NCBI GenBank assembly: GCA_037501455.1
Contig: CM074864.1
Coordinates: 35,304,001 to 35,368,000, forward strand
Direction: 5' to 3'
Origin: Lantana camara
Taxonomy: Eukaryota; Streptophyta; Magnoliopsida; Lamiales; Verbenaceae
DNA: 64,000 nucleotides
Under the pieces are notes generated by a model. That model was given only the letters and a program-made list of their open reading frames with translations. It searched no databases and was not told the DNA's origin. The first letter of the stretch is position 1. The number at the start of each line of letters is the position of its first letter. The position numbers were made by a program, and so were the translations under genes. This document shows, piece after piece, positions 22,931-33,946 of this stretch.

Positions 22931-25550
22931 ATGCCTCCACGTAGACACCGTGATCGATCTCCAGGATGACGTCATCATCGAAATCGTACCCCTACTACTT
23001 TTCTTTCATAGTAGTCTTAATGACTAGCAGTTTGAAGCCTTAATAAAGCGGGTTTTTCGGCACTCGGTTCCTTCGTCTTAAGTCAAGTTCAGTTTTCTTT
23101 TTCAATTCGGAACTCTTAGTCGAGCTGGTAGCGAGATCGATTTATTGTTCGAGGTTCAAGAGGAAGGAGAGGAACCACCGCCCTCCACAGCCACCACCGG
23201 TCGAGGCCTTTGTTAATTCAGTTATCAACATTATAGACCAGAGGCTTCGAGATTATGTACGACTTGCACCTCCGACACCACCTGCACCTGCGGTACCACA
23301 AGAGACACCTATTTCAGTTATACTTAGGGAGTTTCAGAACCAAAGACCTCCCAAGTTCTTCAAGGGAAATGATGCGCAGGCGGAGATGTGGTTGAAGGAA
23401 GTTGAGAGGATATGGGAACTCATTCCATGTGAGTCCCGAGAGAAGGCTCGATGCACCCTTACTTTAATACAAGGGGAAGCCTACTCTTGGTGGGAGAGCA
23501 CAAGGATAGTATTGGAAGCAGCTGGAGAAGAGATCAACTGGGAAGTATTTACACGGGAATTCAAGAATAAGTTCATCCCTCCCTCCTCCCGTACTCGAAG
23601 ATTGAGTACATTTCGGATTATGAGAGATTGTCCCGTTATGCACCTAACATAGCAGGTGATGATTTCCACAAGGCTATGTAATTTATTCAGGGACTTTGAC
23701 CAGATATTCAGGCAGCTCTTGAGGCGGTTAACACGAGTATCTGGGCGAAGGCTACTTCGAAAGCCTTAAAGGTAGAAGATTCTGTCAATGCAAGAAGGCC
23801 AGCTTATCGCCAGGGACAAGGATCAGGATCCGGTTGGGGATTCAACAAAGGGAAGAGGCCGATGACTTTATCAACTCCACCACCAAAAGGACCTTTCAAG
23901 CAGCCGAGAATTGGAGGTCCAAGTGCACCTGTTCCACGACCACCTCAGGTTCCACCGGCTCCTAAGGGATCACGCAATGATCAGCCTCCGTGTACTTATT
24001 GTGGATGGCCAACCCATTCCTACAACAATTGTCGAAGGAGGTTGAGGTTGTGCTTGATATGTGGAAAGGGGGATCATATGGCTTTCTCATGTCCGGATAA
24101 GACTCCCGGATATCAAGCTGGGGCTCTGAGACCCATGGTTCAGGCACGAGCTTATGCCCTGGAGGGTGAGCAGCAGAAAGTTGAAGCTGATCCAAATGCT
24201 GTGGTGGAAGGTACCATTTGCATTCATAACACGAGCATTCACGCATTATTCGATCCGGGTGCCACTCATTCTTTTATATCTTTTGATTTATGTGCCCCTC
24301 TGTGCTTATCTGTTACTTGTTCAAATTCTTGTTATTTTGTGAGTTCGCCTCTTGGAGGTAGTTTGTAGACAGATCAGGTTGTGAGGGGTTGTTCGGTGTT
24401 GATAGAAGGGAAAGATTATCCGGCAGATTTCATCGTGATGTCTATAAAGAAGTATGGGGTAATCTTCGGGATGGATTGGTTGTATCGGCACCGTGCCGAA
24501 GTGGATTGTTTTAAGAAGAAGATAAAATTGGGTGATGAGTTGATAGGGGAAGTTGGGTTGAAGGATATACCTCGATTGTCGTTTATAGAAGCTCGTAAGT
24601 TGGTGAAGGATGGAGCCACGGGATTTATAGCCTATCTCCTTAATAAACCTAAGGATCAATCAAGTTTTGAGGAGACGGCTGTGGTAAAGGAATATCCCGA
24701 TGTATTTCCAGGGAATTTGGGTTCTCTACCACCGAATCGGGAGATCGAATTTGTTTTTAATTTATATCCAGGATCAGAACCGTATTCCAAGACCCCTTAT
24801 AGAATGGCGCCGGCGGAGTTGAAAGAATTGAAGGTTCAGTTGGAGGAATTACTCAAGATTGGTTATATTCGACCGAGTTTATCTCCGTGGGGTGCTCCGG
24901 TTCTCTTTGTTAAGAAGAAAGATGGATCGTTGCGAATGTGTATAGATTACCGGGAGCTTAATCGGATGACTATCAAGAATAAGTACCCGTTACCCCACAT
25001 TGAGGATTTATTTGATATGCTGCAAGGCTCGGGAATCTATTCGAAATTGGATTTAAGGCAAGGTTACTACCAACTGAAAATCCGGGAAGAGGATATACCA
25101 AAGACAGGATTCAATACCCGGTATGGACATTACGAGTTCGTAGTGATGCCTTTTGGTTTGAAGAATGCCCCTGCAGCATTTATGGATATGATGCATCGGA
25201 TTTTTCGGCCGTACTTGGATAAATTTGTAGTGATCTTATTGATGATATTCTTGTGTATTCTAAGACTCCGAATTATCATACTAGGCATCTCAAGTTGGTG
25301 TTGGAAACGTTGGGAGAGCACCGGTTGTACGCCAAGTTTAGTAAGTGTGAGTTTTGGATCGACCGGGTTGCTTTTCTAGGCCATATTATTTCGAGTAAAG
25401 GTTTAGAAGTTGATCCTTCAAAGATCGAGACAGTTACTCAATGGCAGAGTCCGAAAAATGCTTCCGAGGTAAGAAGTTTCTTGGGATTGGCAGGTTATTA
25501 TCGACGGTTTGTGAAGGATTTTTCAAAGATAGCCAGTCCTTTAACTCGAT
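22931..25550 (+). pseudogene. gag-pol: A gag, protease and RT (5' part of gag-pol)
   Basis: Starts MPPRRHRDRSPG at 22931 but has a stop after 12 codons, and the first 450 bases are broken. The Gag core lies at about 23330-23640 (PPKFFKGNDA, LIQGEAYSWW, REFKNKFIP); then a frameshift, and stops near 23678-23700. Two intact C-X2-C-X4-H-X4-C knuckles lie at about 23990-24095. Protease [10 protein letters not shown] is at about 24250, with a TAG at 24366 in an otherwise open frame. RT has [30 protein letters not shown] and [11 protein letters not shown] one-base deletion near 25237 destroys the reading of the catalytic FIDD. The next frame continues to PLTRL, where B interrupts at 25551. Confidence 0.9.
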
Positions 25551-26511
25551 TGTAACGCCCCGATTTTCAGAGAGTCAGGTACGCTCGACACGTGTAGGTT
25601 TCGAGCATTAGGATTTTCTTTTATTAATTTCGTTTAATTAATTTATACGTGTTATATTAATTATTATAAATTGTTTTCAACATGATTATGTGAAAATATA
25701 TGATATTCATTTCAATATGAGAATTCTAGTATGCATGGAATGTAATTGTTACATGAGTAAATTGTCCAATTTGATGTAATTGCCAAATTGTCCTTAAATG
25801 CTCATTTCTTCCAATGGAGGGACTAAATTGTATGAATATGTTAAGGGATTTAATTGATCGTTTCCAAACCTTAGATACTTAATTGCATTACTTATAGAAC
25901 TCAAAGGACTTGATCATAATTATTGCATATTTCCCTAAATGTAACGATATATGCATCCCTTCCTTGCCTTCCATCTCATTTCTTCAAGAATCATCATCCA
26001 TTTCCTCTCTTTTCTACCGAGCCAATCCATCCAAAAAGGGAAGAGAGATTTCATCATGCCTTGCCAAAATCTTTGAGGAATTGGGAGGCTTAGGCCATCA
26101 TCTTCATAATATCTCCATCTTTTCTTCTCCTTCTTTCATTCAAGGTATAGATGAGCATATATTTGATTTCTTAAATTTATTATATGAAGCTAGGGTTCAT
26201 GATTTGAGCTTGATGATTGGTGTATTAGTGCTAGAAGTATGATTACATGCTCAAAGCTTGAATTTCATGTGTAATTCTTGAGAATTATGAGATTTTTTGA
26301 TAGATTCATATATGAGCTCAAGTTGGAGATTATGATGATTAAAGCTTGGGTTATGTGTTTATATGGAGTATTATTGCCTCTCAATCATGTATACATACTT
26401 CCCTTCATGAATTATCATTGTTGGAATGGAATTATAAATGTTTGGGAGCTTTGGGAGCTTGGTCCGTAGCTCCCCTGTTTCGTCCCCTGTCTTTTGCATC
26501 TTCTGTAAAAC

Positions 26512-26715
26512 GGGAACGGCCCTTCCCGTTCCCTTTGTAACTGAGGAACGGCCGTTCCCATTGATTTGAATATTATGCTTGGCGGCGAGGACGGGAACGA
26601 CCATTCCCATTTTGGCTTGCAAGCGGGAACGGCCGTTCCCATCTTCGGGGAGCCGCTTCGGGACTGGGGAACGGCCCTTCCCAGTTTTGTACTAAAGCCT
26701 GGAACGGCCGTTCCC
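26512..26715. repeat. Six-palindrome array in LTR B
   Basis: Palindromes of type GGAACGGCCGTTCC, some with one mismatch, have centres at about 26519.5, 26551.5, 26600.5, 26632.5, 26674.5 and 26707.5. Spacings are 32, 49, 32, 42 and 33 bp. The same array is in the other LTR (about 32217-32420). Confidence 0.9.
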
Positions 26716-27087
26716 AGGCTCCTGGAAGTGCAGAAACATTCTGCACAAAATTACATTTTTAACCCCTCGATCCAATGGTTTATTTGACCTCGAATTGCTA
26801 TTATATGATCCAATATGTACTGAAACAACATGTTATCATTCTACATTGTGTATTGCTCAATGTCTCGTGTATGATCATACCGTGCGTCTTAAATGGAGTA
26901 ATAGTATTGGATTATGGTCTCATGCACGTACATTGTCCCGTTTCATGTCCAGTGATTCTCCAGGGCGGAGATTGTCGAGCATGAGCACGTTCACGCATGC
27001 ACGAGTCGTGTGTCGCCTGCCAGGTGAGGTTTAATTTCTAGTTATATAGAACCCGTATAACCTTTATGTGATAATTCGGCCAATAGG

Positions 27088-27095
27088 TATTTATA
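27088..27095 (+). promoter_or_regulatory. Candidate TATA element of LTR B
   Basis: TATTTATA within GGTATTTATAC, 1153 bp from the LTR 3' end. It resembles the GGTATTTATACC motif of LTR G at a similar distance. Confidence 0.4.
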
Positions 27096-27210
27096 CTATA
27101 ATTTCATGAAACCACTTCCCATTTCAAGTTATCTTATTGTTCATGAATCACGCAAGTAGGTTATGTTAGTGTTCACAAATCAAGCATGCCATGTTCATGA
27201 AAGCAAGCAA

Positions 27211-27519
27211 GTACGTGCGTTCTCCTGGCCAGGCTCTCCTTAGTGAGGGTGCTGGGCTGGTCCTAGCGCTAGTGGTTGTCCGTCCAACCACAGGAAGAAC
27301 AATACCCTATCGTGTACGTGTGTTCTCTTGGCCAGGTCCTCCTTAGTGAGGGCACTGGGCTGGTCTTCAGGCTGGTGGTTGTCCGTCCAACCACAAGAAG
27401 AACAAAGCCTTATCGTGTACCTGTGTTCTCCTGGCCAGGTTCTTCTTAGCGAGGGCGCTGGGCTAGTCTTAGAGCTGGTGGTTGTCCGTCCAACCACATG
27501 AGGAACAAACCTTATCGTG
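27211..27519. repeat. 103-bp tandem repeat x3 in LTR B
   Basis: Units start at 27211, 27314 and 27417 (GTACGTG or GTACCTG followed by TTCTC). Each unit holds the hairpin TGGTTGTCCGTCCAACCA. The same three units occur at about 32916-33224. Confidence 0.9.
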
Positions 27520-28248
27520 TTACAAGCAGGCCATGTATTGATTGCATGATTTCCATTTCATGAATGTGCTAATTGAGTACACATGCGTGATTGCACGGTA
27601 ACTGAACTGCGTAATCACCTATTAATTTATAATCTAGCAAGCATGTTTATCGATTGCATGAAAGAACAAGTATTTAATATTGATGGTTGTATTCTCGGGC
27701 GAAGCTATATTATAATTGAGCTTGTATATCTATCTTTTATAAATCTTTACCCGAGAATATAACTTGCATGTTATCTGCGCTAATATATATGTAAACCCCT
27801 CACTCGGTCTTCACAGACTGACACCTCCACCTTTCAGGTTATTGCAGGTCCGTGCTAGGCGGGAAGTGAGTCGAGTCCAGTTGTCAGAGTTGAGTCAAAC
27901 ACGGTGCATTTATTTGATTGTTTATTTATTGATCGAGAAAATCATGTTTACTATTATATGTTATTTATTTTAAGGAGATGATAATGTATTGATATATAAG
28001 TTAGAATATATTTTATTCAGAAAATGGAAAATGTCATGCCCTGATAAATGAAAATATTTGATGGTGATTGAATTATGCTTCCGCTTTAATATGTCACATG
28101 TTCGAGTATCCCGCCTAGCTTGTCGTCTATTGCATTGTCACCCGTTCGCTATAGGTTAGTTCACGTACGGATTGCCCGTTTCGTATGTGGAGTGGCCTAT
28201 AGTGCGGGGGTGTGGTACCTCCACGTGTAAGGGGTGCTACATCTAAGG

Positions 28249-28260
28249 TGGTATCAGAGC
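28249..28260 (+). other. Primer-binding site of B
   Basis: TGGTATCAGAGC, seven bases after the LTR end. Confidence 0.9.
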
Positions 28261-31241
28261 CCGGTTGCAAAACCGAGGTTCTAGTGTCGTGTCGTGTCAA
28301 GTCTAGGTCGTACAACATAGGAATTACTTGACAACTTGAGAGTCCTGCATTTTATTTGAACTTGTTGACTTACTTGAAATCCGTGAAGTACTTGAATTAT
28401 GCTATTATTGGAGTGAATTGTTGATAACTTGTGTACTGTGTTGATTTGTATTATTAATCGCCAATTAATTGATCTTGAATTTGCTGGGAAATTTATGGGA
28501 GCAACGTGCCTTGTTCGAACAATTATGAATTATTTGTTGCCATTATATTAAATTTTCATTATTGACATCAACTATATGACATGAGCACGTCTTACCCACA
28601 TGCATTTATTTTCAAAAGCAAGTTGTGAGTGATAGGTTTTGGGAAATGTATGAATCGAGACTGGAGAACTTTTAAAAATAAGAGGATGATCAACCGCTTG
28701 GACCAAGTGGCAATGCGGCCAACTAAGAATGGACACCAGGATCGAGCACAACATTTCTACGGTGCCAGGTTCTTCAATGCATTCATAAGCATGTGCATCA
28801 TAATTGTTAATTAAATTGTTTTTCAATTATAAATGTCGTTCTAATTGTATTTGAAATTTCCTACTTGATGTCTTGGATGCATGTTCAAATTATTTACATT
28901 ATTTACATTTCCTTACTTATATGTATATCTTCAAAACGATATAATTGTTCGAATATGTTGCCTTTTACATTGGTCGTAATGTGTGCCTTGACACTTTAAT
29001 CATCATGCATTATTTAGTGTTTATTGTTAATAGGCTCTCCATATGTTCTACACAATCCTTGCTTCTATTCTTACCGACTCGAATTTAAAGAAGAGGTTTT
29101 GAATTATCGGGTATCATGATTGTAACCGGGTCATTTGATTCTGCTTGAGAGTTTAGAAATATTTGGGGCGGTGAGAACTATTGGTTCAGGATTTGGTAAG
29201 AGCAGGAGGTATGATGTAGATATTGGGGAAAATTTTGGAAACTGGAAAATGATGATAAGTTCAAGTAGATAAATGTTCAGTGGGTCTTTCAACCTTCAGG
29301 AATTGCTCAGCATCCTGAAATTTCAGTAAGGGTAGGAGAAAGAACTTTTCTCGCTTCAGATCCGGGTGTTAACTTGGCAAATATCGACTCTGGAAGCAGT
29401 AGGTGGTAAGTACAGGATATGGCATTTTCATGAATAGTAGAAAGGTTGTAGGGTGCTGGAAAATTTAACATCAAATCGGAGTGGGGACAGTCAGGGAGCT
29501 TCAAGTTGAGTATGTTGATAACAGAAAGAATTAGAAAGGAATCATCAATCAACATTTTGATTAACAACTAGTGGAACGAGGAAAAGGTTATGGGAATTAA
29601 GTCAGCAGAGAAGCTTGCAAGTGGGAAAGGGTAAGAAATTTTCCATTTCCTTAAGGGGGAGAGCCGGTCTGAAAATAAGTTCAAGTCTGAAATTGGATAG
29701 CATTCGAGGAAGTTGGAAAATTTTAGAAAATTAATTCTTCCCGGAATCCTCTATCAGAACCATGTGAAAGAAGTTGTGGATAATTTAAACTTTTCTTTCC
29801 CTTACACAAAGAAAAGTCCCATCATCGACAGCACCTTTGTTCCATCATCGATTTCAAGAAAGTGGGTACACTGTCTGCAATTCTTCGATAACCTCAGGAT
29901 GTCATTTGACTCAGTAAATAGAAAAGGATTCAGTTTGGGGGATATCCGGAATCAGTCTCAAATTTTAGTAGGTTAACTCCGACAAGAGTTTTCTTACGAA
30001 GTTATTACTTATACTTTAGAGATGCCGGTAATAGCACATAGTGCTCTCATCCGGGTTGTCGCCGTCACTTCCATAAGTATATCAGTTTACCATGAACACT
30101 TCAGAAAGATGTAAGACTGCTTGATCCTCTCTTTCAAGATATTTCGTGGAATGGTGGGTATGTTATCAGATTTCAGGGATCAAAGGGAGACGTTTCACTA
30201 GGACCTGATTCTTTCGGTTTCTATGCAAGTGTGCGTGCTGAATTACTCTCATGGGATGACAACCTTGATTATGATGTAATAATATCCGTCGTGCTATCTT
30301 CTAAGGGAATAGAAGTGCTACTTCTAGGTTTCAAACATCAGGATCTTTACTTCGGGAAGATGTTTTACTTTGATTACGAAGGTCGAGAAAATGGTAAACC
30401 GGTTCTCTTTGTTGGTTGGACAAGAGTTTTCTTGAAACACAAAGTCAGTCTTTTAAGCTCGAATACATAATCCCTTCAGGATAAGAAATCTAGGGTATAT
30501 TTCAGTTCCAAAACTGGAAGGGTTCAACCGACAAATCTGGGATTAAAACGAGTTTGAAGACGCGGCGATTAATGATGATTTACGAATTATGTTAGAAAAT
30601 AGTATAAAGACGGAGACGACTATCAGAAATGGGAATGTTGAACGGTAACGGTATCGAGCAAGAGAAATCTCAACTAAAGAATCAAGTATTCAACCGAATT
30701 AATTCAGTTCCAGAATTTCAATCCTCGGTGAACGGTACACTTACTCATGCATATCATGTGCATCTTTATTTTATCATTATCTCGCTATTTCTATACATGA
30801 ACCTTGTTTTTTATTAATTGTTGATTATTATTACCTATTTATGTGAACGATTATCTGCATACATTAGAAATCTATTTGATCCTTGTGTGATAAGTGTGAA
30901 TTTTATTCGTGTGCGTGAGAGACGGGGATTCTCTCAGGGGTTTCAAGAGACGGGGTTCTCTTGCTACTTGCTCGAGAGACGGGGTTCTCTCGTTAATTGG
31001 TTGAGAGACGGGGCACTCTCAATATTTTCAGCTACTTGTCAATTTGTTTTAGTGGAGAGGTTAGATTTTATTTCGAGTAATTAGATTTCGGAAAGTTGAG
31101 GGTCGTGATTTCAACCAGTGGAAACTTTGTGGAATAAAGACCTCTTTCGAACTAATCCCTGATGGGGAGTAGCTAACCCGCGTGGGATGAACACGTAAGA
31201 GCCAATTAACTTCCAGGAATTCAGGACATGGAATCCCTCTT
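28261..31241 (+). other. Internal region of B, no recognisable genes
   Basis: About 3 kb. The first stretch (GTCTAGGTCGTACAACATAGGA) resembles the leader of A. Beyond it I find no capsid, zinc knuckle, protease, RT, RNase H or integrase motif on either strand. The longest frames (29713-29976, 30231-30470, 30818-31084) have no family features. A hairpin repeat lies at 30916-31022. The region ends with the usual purine-rich 3' block. Confidence 0.7.
30916..31022. repeat. Four covarying hairpin repeats in B
   Basis: Four units of about 29 bp of the form arm-CGGGG-arm: TGAGAGA/TCTCTCA, CAAGAGA/TCTCTTG, CGAGAGA/TCTCTCG and TTGAGAG/CTCTCAA. Centres lie near 30926, 30953.5, 30982.5 and 31011.5. Where an arm changes, the partner arm changes to keep pairing. 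Confidence 0.85.
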
Positions 31242-31254
31242 AAGGGGGAGAGAA
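31242..31254 (+). other. Polypurine tract of B
   Basis: AAGGGGGAGAGAA directly before the 3' LTR; matches the tract of A. Confidence 0.85.
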
Positions 31255-31255
31255 T

Positions 31256-33946
31256 TGTAAGGCCCCGATTTTCAGAGAGTCAGGTACGCTCGACACGTGT
31301 GGGTTTCGAGCGTTAGGATTTTCTTTTATTAATTTCGTTAAATTAATTTATACGTGTTATATTAATTATTATAAATTGTTTTCAACATGATTATGTGAAA
31401 ATATATGATATTCATTTCAATATGAGAATTCTAGTATGCATGGAATGTAATTGTTACATGAGTAAATTGTCCAATTTGATGTAATTGCCAAATTGTCCTT
31501 AAATGCTCATTTCTTCCAATGGAGGGACTAAATTGTATGAATATGTTAAGGGATTTAATTGATCGTTTCCAAACCTTAGATACTTAATTGCATTATTTAT
31601 AGAACTCAAAGGACTTGATCATAATTATTGCATATTTCCCTAAATGTAATGATATATGCATCCCTTCCTTGCCTTTCATCTCATTTCTTCAAGAATCATC
31701 ATCCCTTTCCTCTCTTTTCTACCGAGCCAATCCATCCAAAAAGGGAAGAGAGATTTCATCATGCCTTGCCAAAATCTTTGAGGAATTGGGAGGCTTAGGC
31801 CATCATCTTCATCATATCTCCATCTTTTCTTCTCCTTCTTTCATTCAAGGTATAGATGAGCATATATTTGATTTCTTAAATTTATTATATGAAGCTAGGG
31901 TTCATGATTTGAGCTTGATGATTGGTGTATTAGTGCTAGAAGTATGATTACATGCTCAAAGCTTGAATTTCATGTGTAATTCTTGAGAATTATGAGATTT
32001 TATGATAGATTCATATATGAGCTCAAGTTGGAGATTATGATGATTAAAGCTTGGGTTATGTGTTTATATGGAGTATTATTGCCTCTCAATCATGTATACA
32101 TACTTCCCTTCATGAATTATCATTGTTGGAATGGAATTATGAATGTTTGGGAGCTTTGGGAGCTTGGTCCGTAGCTCCCCTGTTTCGTCCCCTGTCTTCT
32201 GCATCTTCTGTAAAATGGGAACGGCCCTTCCCGTTCCCTTTGTAACTGAGGAACGGCCGTTCCCATTGATTTGAATATTATGCTTGGCGGCGAGGACGGG
32301 AACGACCGTTCCCATTTTGGCTTGCAAGCCGGAACGGCCGTTCCCATCTTCGGGGAGCCGCTTCGGGACTGGGGAACGGCCCTTCCCAATTTTGTACTAA
32401 AGCCTGGAACGGCCGTTCCCAGGCTCCTGGAAGTGCAGAAACATTCTGCACAAAATTACATTTTTAACCCCTCGATCCAATGGTTTATTCGACCTCGAAT
32501 TGTTATTATATGATCCAATATGTACTGAAACAACATGTTATCATGCTACATTGTGTATTACTCGATGTCTCGTGTATGATCATACCGTGCGTCTTAAATG
32601 GAGTAATAGTATTGGATTATGGTCTCATGCACGTACATTGTCCCGTTTCATGTCCAGTGATTCTCCAGGGCGGAGATTGTCGAGCATGAGCACGTTCACG
32701 CATGCACGAGTCGTGTGTCGCCTGTCAGGTGAGGTTTCATTTCTAGTTATATAGAACCCGTATAACCTTTATGTGATAATTCGGCCAATAGGTATTTATA
32801 CTATAATTTCATGAAACCACTTCCCATTTCAAGTTATCTTATTGTTCATGAATCACGCAAGTAGGTTATGTTAGTGTTCACAAATCAAGCATGCCATGTT
32901 CATGAAAGCAAGCAAGTACGTGCGTTCTCCTGGCCAGGCTCTCCTTAGTGAGGGTGCTGGGCTGGTCCTAGCGCTAGTGGTTGTCCGTCCAACCACAGGA
33001 AGAACAATACCCTATCGTGTACGTGTGTTCTCTTGGCCAGGTCCTCCTTAGTGAGGGCACTGGGCTGGTCTTCAGGCTGGTGGTTGTCCGTCCAACCACA
33101 AGAAGAACAAAGCCTTATCGTGTACCTGTGTTCTCCTGGCCAGGTTCTCCTTAGCGAGGGCGCTGGGCTAGTCTTAGAGCTGGTGGTTGTCCGTCCAACC
33201 ACAGGAGGAACAAACCTTATCGTGTTACAAGCAGGCCATGTATTGATTGCATGATTTCCATTTCATGAATGTGCTAATTGAGTACACATGCGTGATTGCA
33301 CGGTAACTGAACTGCGTAATCACCTATTAATTTATAATCTAGCAAGCATGTTTATCGATTGCATGAAAGAACAAGTATTTAATATTGATGGTTGTATTCT
33401 CGGGCGAAGTTATATTATAATTGAGCTTGTATATCTATCTTTTATAAATCTTTACCCGAGAATATAACTTGCATGTTATCTGCGCTAATATATATGTAAA
33501 CCCCTCACTCGGTCTTCACAGACTGACACCTCCACCTTTCAGGTTATTGCAGGTGCGTGCTAGGCGGGAAGTGAGTCGAGTCCAGTTGTTAGAGTTGAGT
33601 CAAACACGGTGCATTTATTTGATTGTTTATTTATTAATCGAGAAAATCATGTTTACTATTATATGTTATTTATTTTAAGGAGATGATAATGTATTGATAT
33701 ATAAGTTAGAATATATTTTATTCAGAAAATGGAAAATGTCATGCCCTGATAAATGAAAATATTTGATGGTGATTGAATTATGCTTCCGCTTTAATATGTC
33801 GCATGTTCGAGTATCCCGCCTAGCTTGTCGTCTATTGCATTGTCACCCGTTCGCTATAGGTTAGTTCACGTATGGATTGCCCGTTTCGTATGTGGAGTGG
33901 CCTATAGTGCGGGGGTGTGGTACCTCCACGTGTAAGGGGTGCTACA
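31256..33946 (+). mobile_element. 3' LTR of B
   Basis: Same length (2691 bp) as the 5' LTR and about 99 percent identical by eye. It begins TGTAAGGCCCCG (one substitution) and ends GGTGCTACA before the target duplication TCGAT. Confidence 0.93.

Larger units (their letters stand above)
25551..28241 (+). mobile_element. 5' LTR of B
   Basis: TGTAACGCCCCGATTTTC...GGGGTGCTACA. Contains a six-palindrome array (26512-26715), a candidate TATA (27088-27095), three 103-bp tandem repeats (27211-27519), the CAGTC-type hairpin (about 27804-27820) and the shared 3' terminus. No gene is recognised; the 110-residue open frame at 25910 is duplicated in the other LTR and matches nothing I know. Confidence 0.92.
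25551..33946 (+). mobile_element. B: non-coding LTR retrotransposon nested in A
   Basis: Two 2691-bp LTRs flank a 3.0-kb internal region with primer site and polypurine tract but no gag or pol. The target duplication is TCGAT (25546-25550 and 33947-33951), and A's pol reads on across the site ([14 protein letters not shown]). By eye the LTRs differ at about 30 positions, roughly 1 percent. With no enzymes of its own it must have moved in trans, like the LARD class of non-autonomous elements. Confidence 0.92.

Noticed and set aside
25910..26242. 110-residue open frame present in both LTRs of B
   Set aside because: Starts and ends within LTR sequence, with no recognisable domain; conservation is explained by LTR identity. 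Left as unassigned.
28249..28260. Primer-binding sites as tRNA gene fragments
   Set aside because: Only 12 bases match a tRNA 3' end, and each sits beside an LTR; no cloverleaf follows.
28629..28814. Frame MNRDWRTFKNKRMINRLD in B as a gag relic
   Set aside because: Position fits a gag start, but no capsid or zinc-knuckle motif could be recognised; too weak to claim.
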